From: Bacteroidota bacterium
GTDB taxonomy: Bacteria > Bacteroidota > Bacteroidia > Chitinophagales > Chitinophagaceae
Direction of reading: 5' to 3'
NCBI GenBank assembly: GCA_026391435.1
Contig: JAPLEJ010000040.1
Span: 62,001 to 126,000, forward strand
Length of the DNA stretch: 64,000 bases
The notes below the pieces were generated by a model. It did no database searches. It saw only the letters and a program-made list of their open reading frames with translations, and had not been told where the DNA came from. The position numbers and the translations under genes are program-made. This document shows, one piece after another, positions 17,174-25,187 of this stretch (positions are counted from its first letter, which is position 1; each line of letters opens with the position of its first letter).

Positions 17174-18154
17174 ATGCAAAATATAAAAATTGGAATCGTA
17201 GGTGGAGCAGGTTATACAGGCGGTGAATTAATGCGTGTATTATTGCGTCATCCTCATGCCACTATTTCGTTTGTGCATAGCAATAGCAGTGCAGGTGCTT
17301 TGGTCAGCAGTGTGCATACTGATTTATACGGAGAGACTGATTTGGTATTTAGCGCTAATCCTATACCTCCAATTGATGTTTTATTTTTATGTGTTGGGCA
17401 CGGTGAAGCAACTCAATTTTTATCAAAATACACTATACATGCTTCCGTAAAAATAATTGACCTGTCACAGGACTTTAGATTATCGGCCCATCATCAAGTA
17501 GGAGAAAGAAATTTTGTATATGGTTTACCTGAATTGCAAAAAGAGGCCATACAAAAAGCACATAATATCGCTAATCCTGGATGTTTTGCAACTGCGATTC
17601 AATTGGGTTTATTGCCCTTAGCTGCAAAAGGATTATTAGGGGATGTATATACAACAGGAATTACAGGATCCACTGGCGCAGGCCAAAGTTTAACTGCCAC
17701 TGGGCATTTTAGCTGGAGAGCGAATAACATACAAGCCTACAAAACTTTACAACATCAACATCTTCATGAAATAAACCAAAGCTTACAATTACTTCAAGGT
17801 AATCATCAGCCTGCTGTTCATTTTGTTCCTTGGAGAGGTGATTTTACTAGAGGTATTTTTGTGACTTCTATTGTGACAACAGATATGCCATTAAATGCTA
17901 TATATGATTTGTACAATTCATTTTATGCAGCACATCCTTTCACTCATATTAGTAAAACAAATATCGATTTAAAACAAGTAGTGAATACCAATAAATGTTT
18001 GATTCATATAGAACAACAGGGTAATAAAGTGGCTATTCATTCTGTCATTGATAATTTATTAAAAGGTGCAGTGGGTCAAGCGGTACAAAATATGAATTTA
18101 ATGTTGGGTCTTTCCGAATCGGCAGGGTTACAATTAAAAGCTAGTCAATTTTAA
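17174..18154 (+). CDS. argC: N-acyl-gamma-glutamyl-phosphate reductase
   Basis: NADPH-dependent reduction of N-acyl-glutamyl phosphate to the semialdehyde. The 326-residue protein has a Rossmann start IKIGIVGGAGYTGGELMRVL, IDLSQDFRL, and the catalytic cysteine in NPGCFATA (about residue 137), then GSTGAGQS. The ATG at 17174, one base after the argG stop, is chosen over a longer frame overlapping argG. The acyl group may be succinyl rather than acetyl (see argF'). Confidence 0.93.
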   Translation: MQNIKIGIVGGAGYTGGELMRVLLRHPHATISFVHSNSSAGALVSSVHTDLYGETDLVFSANPIPPIDVLFLCVGHGEATQFLSKYTIHASVKIIDLSQDFRLSAHHQVGERNFVYGLPELQKEAIQKAHNIANPGCFATAIQLGLLPLAAKGLLGDVYTTGITGSTGAGQSLTATGHFSWRANNIQAYKTLQHQHLHEINQSLQLLQGNHQPAVHFVPWRGDFTRGIFVTSIVTTDMPLNAIYDLYNSFYAAHPFTHISKTNIDLKQVVNTNKCLIHIEQQGNKVAIHSVIDNLLKGAVGQAVQNMNLMLGLSESAGLQLKASQF

Positions 18155-18166
18155 AATATATTACAC

Positions 18167-19318
18167 ATGTCATTATTCAAAGTATATCCTTTAAATCCTA
18201 TCGCTATCACCAAAGCATTGGGTAGTCATGTATGGGACGATAAAGGACAAGCCTATTTAGACATGTATGGCGGTCATGCTGTTATTAGTATTGGACATAC
18301 ACATCCTCATTGGGTAAAAAGTATTGAAGCGCAACTGCATGCAATGGCTTTTTATTCTAATTCGGTGATCATGCCTATTCAAGAAAAATTAGCAACTGCC
18401 TTAAATGAAATCAGCGGTAAAAAAAACTATCAATTATTTTTATGTAATAGTGGCGCCGAAGCCAATGAAAATGCATTAAAATTAGCCTCCTTCCATACTG
18501 GACGAAAAAAAATTATTTCATTTCAAAAAGCATTTCATGGCCGTACTTCATTAGCCGTTGCTGCGACAGATAATCCTAGTATTATTGCCCCTGTCAATGA
18601 AACTGACAATATTATTTTTTTACCTTTCAATGATGTGGCCGCATTAGAAACTTGTTTCGCACAAAACCCAGATGCTATTGCAGCCGTTATTATTGAAGGC
18701 ATTCAGGGAGTGGCCGGTATTTACGAAGCAAGCGATCTTTTTTTACAAGCTATTCGAAAAAATTGTGATCAGTACGGTGCTATTTATATTGCAGACAGTG
18801 TACAATGTGGTTACGGACGCACAGGTCAATTTTTTGCGCACGACCATGCGGGTGTTGATGCAGATATTTATTCTATGGCCAAAGGAATGGGTAATGGATT
18901 CCCTATTGGAGGTATCTTAATTGCGCCACATATCCAAGCTAAATTTGGTATGTTAGGTACTACATTTGGCGGTAATCCATTGGCCTGTGCAGCAGCACTT
19001 GCGGTGATTGAAGTCATGCAAAAAGATAATTTAATAAAAGCAGCTGCAGAAAAAGGCAGTTTTTTAATACATGCTTTACAACAAATCAAAGGAGTGAAAG
19101 TAGTAAGAGGAAGAGGGCTTATGATTGGTTTTGAAATGGAAGAAGGATTTGCTGATCTTAAGAAGGTATTGTTGAATGATTTTAAAATTTTTACAGGCGA
19201 AGCGAAACCTAATGTGATTCGTTTATTGCCTTCTTTGTCTATCACAACAGCAGAAATTGAAATATTTTTAATAGGTTTAAATAAAGCGGTTCAACAGCTT
19301 TCCAATACCAAAGCTTAA
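18167..19318 (+). CDS. argD: N-acylornithine aminotransferase
   Basis: Class III PLP aminotransferase of 383 residues that converts the N-acylglutamate semialdehyde to N-acylornithine with glutamate as donor. Motifs: GGHAVISIGHTHP, NSGAEANENALKLA, FHGRTSLAVAAT, IADSVQCGYGRTG and the PLP lysine in SMAKGMGNGFPIGG (about residue 238). Eukaryotic-like ornithine aminotransferase is an alternative, but the operon settles the role. The gap to argC is 12 bases. Confidence 0.93.
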   Translation: MSLFKVYPLNPIAITKALGSHVWDDKGQAYLDMYGGHAVISIGHTHPHWVKSIEAQLHAMAFYSNSVIMPIQEKLATALNEISGKKNYQLFLCNSGAEANENALKLASFHTGRKKIISFQKAFHGRTSLAVAATDNPSIIAPVNETDNIIFLPFNDVAALETCFAQNPDAIAAVIIEGIQGVAGIYEASDLFLQAIRKNCDQYGAIYIADSVQCGYGRTGQFFAHDHAGVDADIYSMAKGMGNGFPIGGILIAPHIQAKFGMLGTTFGGNPLACAAALAVIEVMQKDNLIKAAAEKGSFLIHALQQIKGVKVVRGRGLMIGFEMEEGFADLKKVLLNDFKIFTGEAKPNVIRLLPSLSITTAEIEIFLIGLNKAVQQLSNTKA

Positions 19319-19327
19319 ATTTAGTAT

Positions 19328-20302
19328 ATGAAACAATTTATTTCAGTTAAGGATGTAACCAACATTGACGCCTTGGTATCAAAAGCCTTGGCCTACAAAA
19401 AGCAGCCTTTATTGGATAAGCAGTTAGGTGCGCATAAGCGCATTGGATTACTTTTTTTAAATCCAAGTTTAAGAACAAGACTAAGTACACAAGTGGCTGC
19501 TCAAAATTTAGGCATGGAGCCCATTGTTTTTAATGTAGATAAAGAAGGATGGGCATTGGAATTTGCAGAGGGGGCTATTATGAATGGTACCACTGTTGAG
19601 CATGTCAAAGATGCAGCTACTATATTGGGAAACTATTTTGATATATTATGTATTCGTTCCTTTCCCAATTTGCAAGATAGATCTGTGGATTATTCCGAAC
19701 ACATCATCCATCAATTTATTAAATACGCGGGTGTTCCCATTGTGAGTTTAGAATCGGCGACATTACATCCATTACAATCTTTAACCGATATCATTACTAT
19801 TCAAGAGTCAATGGCTTTGAATCCTATATTTAAAAGTAGAAAACCTAAAATAGTTTTAACCTGGGCGCCTCATATAAAAGCCATTCCTCAATGTGTTGCC
19901 AATAGTTTTAGTGAATGGGTGAATGCTTGGGGACAGTCCGATTTTGTTATAACACATCCTAAAGGATATGAATTATCGACAGACTATACAAAGGGCGCTC
20001 ATATAATGCATGACCAAGACGCCGCCTTAAAGGACGCCGATTTTGTTTATGTAAAAAATTGGAGCAGCTATCATGAATATGGCAAAGTGCTCAATACTGA
20101 TACACAGTGGATGTTAACAATTGAAAAATTAGCATTGACACAAGATGCAAAAGTAATGCATTGCCTTCCTGTTCGTCGTAATATAGAATTAAGTGATGCC
20201 ATATTGGATGGCCCTAATAGTATGGTTACACAACAAGCATCTAATAGAGTCTGGGCGGCACAATCGGTATTATCATTTATGACTTTTAAGGATCAAAAAT
20301 AA
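19328..20302 (+). CDS. argF': N-succinylornithine (or N-acetylornithine) carbamoyltransferase
   Basis: Carbamoyltransferase of 324 residues. The carbamoyl-phosphate loop reads NPSLRTRLS, followed by HPLQSLTD, WAPH and MHCLPVRRN, the pattern of the acylornithine transcarbamylases of Bacteroides fragilis and Xanthomonas rather than ornithine transcarbamylase (whose loop is STRTR with HPxQxLAD and HCLP). Residue 90 is Val in NGTTVEH. It corresponds to Pro90 in B. fragilis (succinyl-specific) and Glu92 in X. campestris (acetyl-specific); published mutants of Glu92 to Pro, Ser, Ala or Val switch the enzyme to succinylornithine. Val90 therefore favours N-succinylornithine. The alignment is made from memory. 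Confidence 0.9.
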   Translation: MKQFISVKDVTNIDALVSKALAYKKQPLLDKQLGAHKRIGLLFLNPSLRTRLSTQVAAQNLGMEPIVFNVDKEGWALEFAEGAIMNGTTVEHVKDAATILGNYFDILCIRSFPNLQDRSVDYSEHIIHQFIKYAGVPIVSLESATLHPLQSLTDIITIQESMALNPIFKSRKPKIVLTWAPHIKAIPQCVANSFSEWVNAWGQSDFVITHPKGYELSTDYTKGAHIMHDQDAALKDADFVYVKNWSSYHEYGKVLNTDTQWMLTIEKLALTQDAKVMHCLPVRRNIELSDAILDGPNSMVTQQASNRVWAAQSVLSFMTFKDQK

Positions 20303-20304
20303 TT

Positions 20305-21087
20305 ATGGAATCTTTATACATCATTAAAATAGGAGGCAATATTGTTGACAATCCAAATTTGTTAACGACTTGTCTGCAAGCTTTTTCAAAATTGAAAGGG
20401 TCGGCTATTTTAGTGCATGGAGGCGGGAAGTTGGCCACGGAAATGGCAACGAGTTTAGGCATTGAACAAAAGTTAGTAGACGGAAGAAGGGTTACAGACG
20501 AGGCCACTTTAAAAATGGTAACGATGGTATATGCGGGTCATATCAATAAAACGATCGTGGCTCAATTACAAGGAATGGGAGTGAATGCATTAGGTTTATC
20601 TGGTGTCGATGCTAATTTAATGACAGCGCATAAAAGAATAACAAGTACAGTGGACTTTGGGTTTGTGGGAGATATTGATTTTGTGAATAGCGCATTTGTT
20701 CAAGAACAATTGATACAAAATAGACGCTTGGTGATTGCCCCTATCACTCATGATGGGAAGGGTCAATTATTAAATACCAATGCAGACACGATTGCACAAA
20801 GCATTGCAACTGCAATGGCTGGCCTGTATGATGTACATCTTATTTATGGATTTGAAAAAGAAGGCGTTTTAGAGAATATCCAAGATGAAGGTTCTGTTAT
20901 TTCGTTTATAAACCAACCTATTTACGACCAATTAAAGCAAGATAAAATTATCTTTGAAGGGATGCTTCCTAAATTGGAAAATGCTTTTCAAGCTTTAAGT
21001 AGCGGTGTAAAATCGGTTCTGATTGGGAAGGCTGAAAAAATGAATGAATTAATAAATGGTACCGCTGGTACGACAATCAAGAACTAA
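20305..21087 (+). CDS. argB: N-acylglutamate kinase
   Basis: Amino-acid kinase family protein of 260 residues, phosphorylating N-acylglutamate. It begins LYIIKIGGNIVDNP, with the family lysine and Gly-rich loop, then LVHGGGKLATEMA, GLSGVDANLM, and NTNADTIAQSIA. It lacks the N-terminal helix of arginine-inhibited hexameric kinases, so feedback through that route is not expected from the sequence. It starts 2 bases after argF' and its stop overlaps the argE start by one base (TAATG). Confidence 0.92.
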   Translation: MESLYIIKIGGNIVDNPNLLTTCLQAFSKLKGSAILVHGGGKLATEMATSLGIEQKLVDGRRVTDEATLKMVTMVYAGHINKTIVAQLQGMGVNALGLSGVDANLMTAHKRITSTVDFGFVGDIDFVNSAFVQEQLIQNRRLVIAPITHDGKGQLLNTNADTIAQSIATAMAGLYDVHLIYGFEKEGVLENIQDEGSVISFINQPIYDQLKQDKIIFEGMLPKLENAFQALSSGVKSVLIGKAEKMNELINGTAGTTIKN

Positions 21088-22187
21088 TGTCAACTAATAA
21101 TATACAAAATACAGATAAAATGAGAGGGCTTCAAAAGGAGGCCCTTGCGTTATTAAAAGCTTTAATCGCTATTCCTTCCTTTAGTAAGGAGGAAGATAAA
21201 ACAGCGACAGTGATCACTTCTTTTTTTTCGGATCGAGATATTAAAACAGAAAGATTAAAAAATAATATTTGGGCATTTAACTTACACTTTGATGCACAAA
21301 AACCTTCCTTATTATTAAACTCACATCACGATACCGTAAAGCCAAATAAAGGCTACACGGTGGATCCTTTTAGTCCAATTGAAACGGAGGGGAAATTATA
21401 TGGATTAGGAAGTAATGATGCAGGGGGTTGTTTAGTAAGTTTAATTGCCACCTTCTTATATTTTTACGATCAGCAAAATCTACCTTATAATATTATTTTT
21501 GTTGCATCTGCTGAAGAGGAGATTTCGGGTCATGATGGCATTGAATTAGTATTACTACAACTTCCTAAAATTGAGTTTGGTATTGTTGGAGAGCCTACTC
21601 AAATGGAGATGGCTATTGCCGAAAGAGGTTTGTTGGTATTGGATGTAGTAGCCACTGGTAAAGCAGGACATGCAGCCAGATCCGAAGGAGAAAATGCATT
21701 GTATAAAATTTTATCCGACTTAGATTGGTTTAAAAATTATCAATTTGAGAAAGTGTCTGAAATTTTAGGGCAGGTTAAAATGACGGTAACAGTAATTGAA
21801 ACAGATAACAAACAACATAATGTCGTTCCTTCCACTTGCAAAATGGTGGTAGATGTGCGTGTGAATGAATTATATAGTTTTGAAGAAATTTTAGCTACTA
21901 TCGCACAGCATGTGAAGTCGGAAGTAACACCAAGGAGTTTAAGATTAAGATCAACTGGAATTGCTTTAGATCATGTTATAATCAAAGCAGGATTGTCGAT
22001 TGGAAAAGGTTATTATGGATCAGTGACGACTTCTGACAAAGCCTTAATGACATTCCCTACTTTAAAAATGGGACCTGGTGATTCAGCGCGTAGTCATACG
22101 GCCGATGAATTTATATTCATCAATGAAATCGAAGAAGGCATTATGACTTATATTCAATTAATTTCAACTATTTTTAATAATGAGTAA
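21087..22187 (+). CDS. argE: M20 family deacylase (N-acylcitrulline/N-acylornithine deacylase)
   Basis: A 366-residue M20 metallopeptidase. Metal ligands are visible: H80-x-D82 in LLLNSHHDTVKP, D111 in GLGSNDAGG, and the Glu pair in ASAEEEISG (about 143-144), with GEPTQMEMA following. In the acylated pathway with ArgF', this enzyme removes the succinyl or acetyl group from citrulline after carbamoylation. It overlaps argB by one base and argH by 8. The ATG at 21087 is chosen; an internal ATG at 21120 is possible. Confidence 0.9.
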   Translation: MSTNNIQNTDKMRGLQKEALALLKALIAIPSFSKEEDKTATVITSFFSDRDIKTERLKNNIWAFNLHFDAQKPSLLLNSHHDTVKPNKGYTVDPFSPIETEGKLYGLGSNDAGGCLVSLIATFLYFYDQQNLPYNIIFVASAEEEISGHDGIELVLLQLPKIEFGIVGEPTQMEMAIAERGLLVLDVVATGKAGHAARSEGENALYKILSDLDWFKNYQFEKVSEILGQVKMTVTVIETDNKQHNVVPSTCKMVVDVRVNELYSFEEILATIAQHVKSEVTPRSLRLRSTGIALDHVIIKAGLSIGKGYYGSVTTSDKALMTFPTLKMGPGDSARSHTADEFIFINEIEEGIMTYIQLISTIFNNE

Positions 22188-23514
22188 GCTTTGGCAAAAA
22201 AATAATAAGGTAGAAGGGGCTGTAGAAAAATTTACCATCGGGAATGATCAAGCCATGGATCAGTACCTTGCTGCATATGATGTATTAGGATCTATTGCAC
22301 ATACCACTATGTTATCAGAAGTAGGCTTATTAACAGCCACTGAATTAGGCCAATTAAAAAAAGCCCTCATTGAAATTTATCGTTCTATTGAAGCAGGTCA
22401 ATTTAAGTTAGAACCTGGGGTAGAAGACATTCATTCTCAAGTTGAAATTTTATTAACTGCCCAATTAGGGGATATTGGTAAAAAAATTCATAGTGCCCGT
22501 AGTAGAAATGACCAAGTTTTAGTGGACATCAAATTATTTCTTCGTGCCGAATTGATTCAATTGAGTGCATCAGTGCAAGATTTGTTTACATTACTACAAG
22601 CAAAAAGTGAATTGCATAAAAATGATTTATTACCGGGCTATACGCATTTACAATTAGCCATGCCTTCGTCCTTTGGACTTTGGTTGGGTGCTTATGCCGA
22701 AAGCTTAGTAGATGATATGACGCTTTTGCAATCTGCCTATACGATTATAAATAAAAATCCACTGGGATCTGCAGCTGGGTATGGTTCTTCTTTCCCCATT
22801 AATAGAACAAGGACAACCGAATTATTAGGATTTGAGACTTTAAATTATAATGTGGTATATGCACAAATGGGTCGTGGAAAAGCAGAGCGAATTACAGCCA
22901 TGGCTTTGGCGAATTTGGCGGATACCTTATCTAAACTAAGCATGGACGCTTGTTTGTTCATGAATCAGAATTTTGGGTTTATTCATTTCCCCGATACTTT
23001 AACGACTGGATCAAGTATCATGCCGCATAAAAAAAATCCGGATGTATTTGAATTAATTAGATCTTATTGTAATCGTATTAAAGCTTTGCCAAATGAGATC
23101 ATGATGATGACCACCAATTTACCTTCTGGCTATCACCGTGATTTGCAATTATTAAAGGAACATTTATTTCCTGCTTTTGGGCAACTTAGAAATTGTATTG
23201 AAATGGCGTCTTTGATGATTGAAAATATGGAAGTCAAAAAGGATTTGTTAGCAGATCCTAAATACCAATATTTATTTAGTGTGGAGGAAGTAAATAAATT
23301 AGTGAATGCAGGCATGCCTTTTAGAGACGCTTATCAAAAAATAGGTAAGGATATTGAAGCAGGTCAATTTAGCTATACTACGGATATCAAACACACCCAC
23401 GAAGGTAGTATTGGTAATTTGTGTACTAGCCAAATTGCAGCTCAAATGAAATCGGTTCAAGCTAAAATGGCCACTGAAAAGGTGCAACAATGCTTGGATC
23501 AATTATTAAAATAG
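22180..23514 (+). CDS. argH: Argininosuccinate lyase
   Basis: Last step of arginine synthesis: cleaves argininosuccinate into arginine and fumarate. The 444-residue protein begins LWQKNNKVEGAVEKFTIGND and has VEDIHSQVE, KIHSARSRNDQV, and the fumarase/aspartase signature GSSIMPHKKNPD (about 277-288) with the catalytic Ser and Lys. The ATG overlaps the last 8 bases of argE, indicating translational coupling. The next gene is preceded by its own promoter-like box. Confidence 0.95.
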   Translation: MSKLWQKNNKVEGAVEKFTIGNDQAMDQYLAAYDVLGSIAHTTMLSEVGLLTATELGQLKKALIEIYRSIEAGQFKLEPGVEDIHSQVEILLTAQLGDIGKKIHSARSRNDQVLVDIKLFLRAELIQLSASVQDLFTLLQAKSELHKNDLLPGYTHLQLAMPSSFGLWLGAYAESLVDDMTLLQSAYTIINKNPLGSAAGYGSSFPINRTRTTELLGFETLNYNVVYAQMGRGKAERITAMALANLADTLSKLSMDACLFMNQNFGFIHFPDTLTTGSSIMPHKKNPDVFELIRSYCNRIKALPNEIMMMTTNLPSGYHRDLQLLKEHLFPAFGQLRNCIEMASLMIENMEVKKDLLADPKYQYLFSVEEVNKLVNAGMPFRDAYQKIGKDIEAGQFSYTTDIKHTHEGSIGNLCTSQIAAQMKSVQAKMATEKVQQCLDQLLK

Positions 23515-23526
23515 CATTTTATAATG

Positions 23527-23534
23527 TATTTTTG
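23527..23534 (+). promoter_or_regulatory. Bacteroidota -7 box for the FKBP gene
   Basis: TATTTTTG matches TAnnTTTG. A TTA at 23503-23505 lies near the expected -33 position (21-base spacer). The leader to the ATG at 23576 is about 40 bases. Confidence 0.45.
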
Positions 23535-23575
23535 CGTTCACCTTTATTCAATTATTAATCAACCAACATAAAAGA

Positions 23576-24286
23576 ATGAAAAAAATTATATTCATCCTTG
23601 TTTCTTTTTGTATGATGGGGGTTAGCTTCGGGCAAACCTCAAAAGCAGTCGTAGTTAAAAAGCCTGTTGCTGCTTCTGCACCTATTGTATTTAAGAATTC
23701 AAAAGACAGTGCATCTTATGCATTAGGTTTTCGCGTAGCGCAAAGCATGAAAGGGCAGGGTTTACAAGACATCATCATGTCTTTATTTGAAAAAGGATTT
23801 AGTGCTGGAGTGATTGCTAAATCGGCCATTCCAGATAGTTTATTAGATGTTTGTATCAAAAAATACCAAGATAATATGAGTGCAGAAAAAATCGCAATCA
23901 ATCACGCCATTGGCGCTGAATTTTTAGCTAAAAATGCTAAAAAGCCCGGAGTAGTAAGTATGTCTAACGGCATGCAATATGAAGTCCTTGTGGCTGGAAC
24001 AGGAACTGTAAAGCCTACTTTATCCAACACGGTTAAATGTCATTATCATGGCACTTTAATTGACGGAAGCATTTTTGACAGTTCAGTTCAAAGAGGCGAA
24101 CCCATCAGTTTCCCTTTAAATGGAGTAATTAAGGGTTGGCAAGATGCTGTTCAATTAATGACAGTAGGAAGTAAGTGGAAATTGTTTATCCCTGCTAATT
24201 TAGCATATGGTGATCGTTCTGCTGGGCCTACTATCGGACCTGGATCTACCTTAATTTTTGAAGTAGAATTATTAGGTATACAGTAG
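23576..24286 (+). CDS. Exported FKBP-type peptidyl-prolyl isomerase
   Basis: A 236-residue protein with a signal peptide (MKKIIFILVSFCMMGVSFG, cleaved about residue 19). Residues about 45-125 form the dimerisation/FKBP_N domain (SASYALGFRVAQSMKGQG), and the C-terminal PPIase domain (about 145-236) has CHYHGTLIDGSIFDSS, FPLNGVIKGWQDAVQLM, PANLAYGDR and GSTLIFEVELLGI, all typical of active FKBPs such as FkpA/Mip. It folds exported proteins in the periplasm or at the outer membrane. Confidence 0.93.
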   Translation: MKKIIFILVSFCMMGVSFGQTSKAVVVKKPVAASAPIVFKNSKDSASYALGFRVAQSMKGQGLQDIIMSLFEKGFSAGVIAKSAIPDSLLDVCIKKYQDNMSAEKIAINHAIGAEFLAKNAKKPGVVSMSNGMQYEVLVAGTGTVKPTLSNTVKCHYHGTLIDGSIFDSSVQRGEPISFPLNGVIKGWQDAVQLMTVGSKWKLFIPANLAYGDRSAGPTIGPGSTLIFEVELLGIQ

Positions 24287-24312
24287 TCGAAACTGACCTA
24301 TTTAAACTATTT

Positions 24313-24353
24313 AAACACCTCCGTTCCAAGTACTTGGAACAGGGGTGTTTTTG
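24313..24353 (+). terminator. Intrinsic terminator after the FKBP gene
   Basis: A long hairpin: outer stem AAACACCTC with GGGGTGTTT-type pairs and an inner perfect palindrome GTTCCAAGTACTTGGAAC, followed by TTTTTG. Both strands have T-tracts, so it could also act leftward. Confidence 0.85.
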
Positions 24354-24400
24354 TAAGTATTAAGTGGTAAATTTGCACATCGAAATAAAAACAGAGGACT

Positions 24401-25144
24401 ATGATTCAAAAATATTTTAAAATAGCAATTTGTATCGTATTGGTAAATGCCTGTACACCCAATAATGTTAAAACAGATCCTAAAATTGCACAACTGATAG
24501 ATAGTGCTGGGATGCAAGGCAACTTCGCGTTATTAGAAAATGGAACGGAGCAATTTACGATACATAATTTATCTAGCTATAAGGATACGGCTTCAGCACC
24601 TGGTGCAACTTTTTTCATTATTCCTTCCTTAATTGGATTAGACAAAGGTTTTATAGATCATAAGGATACGATTCTTAAGATCAATGACAGCTCACAATGG
24701 TGTATTAATTTAATTTCCAAAATAGGCCGCCAAGAAATATTAAAAGTGGCAGACTCCTTGCATTATGGAAAAGGTATTGCGACTGCGGGTAACGCCTCTT
24801 TCTGGTCTGATCAATCTTTAAAAATCACACCAGATGAACAACTTGGCTTGATGAAGAGATTGTATTTTAAAGAATTATTTTTTCAAAAAAAATCACAAGA
24901 AAAATTAAAAAAAATGATTTTGATCGAGGATAATGCTAATTACCGATTAAGCTATTTATCTAGTACCGACACCAGTACGCATCAAAATGCAACCTGGTTG
25001 TTAGGCTATGTGGAAGAAAATCAGCACCCTTATTTTTTTGTGTTAAACACACATGCGAAAAATTCAGCAGCTTTACTTGACCAAAACATTAAATTACTTA
25101 AGCAAATTTTACTACAACAAGGGTTTTTAAAAGGAACTAGGTAA
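24401..25144 (+). CDS. Class D beta-lactamase-like lipoprotein lacking catalytic residues
   Basis: A 247-residue lipoprotein (lipobox LVNAC, Cys18). The fold resembles OXA/BlaR sensor domains: GNFALLENG, then APGATFFIIPSLIGLDKG, SSQWCINLISKIG, YGKG, FWSDQSLKITPDEQ and ATWLLGYVEENQHPYFFVLNTH follow the class D order. But the nucleophile motif SxxK aligns with A69-T-F-F72, the KTG motif with LSST (about 186-190), and SxV with SQW. An active serine beta-lactamase is therefore excluded; a ligand-binding or structural role is inferred. It follows a terminator and precedes ispG. Homology is from motif order and needs a structure-based check. Confidence 0.65.
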   Translation: MIQKYFKIAICIVLVNACTPNNVKTDPKIAQLIDSAGMQGNFALLENGTEQFTIHNLSSYKDTASAPGATFFIIPSLIGLDKGFIDHKDTILKINDSSQWCINLISKIGRQEILKVADSLHYGKGIATAGNASFWSDQSLKITPDEQLGLMKRLYFKELFFQKKSQEKLKKMILIEDNANYRLSYLSSTDTSTHQNATWLLGYVEENQHPYFFVLNTHAKNSAALLDQNIKLLKQILLQQGFLKGTR

Positions 25145-25187
25145 ACTTAAGTTGTTTGTAAAATATTTATCTTTACCATCATATTAT

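Noticed and set aside
24401-25144. Active OXA-type beta-lactamase (resistance gene)
   Set aside because: The catalytic Ser-x-x-Lys and KTG motifs are missing.
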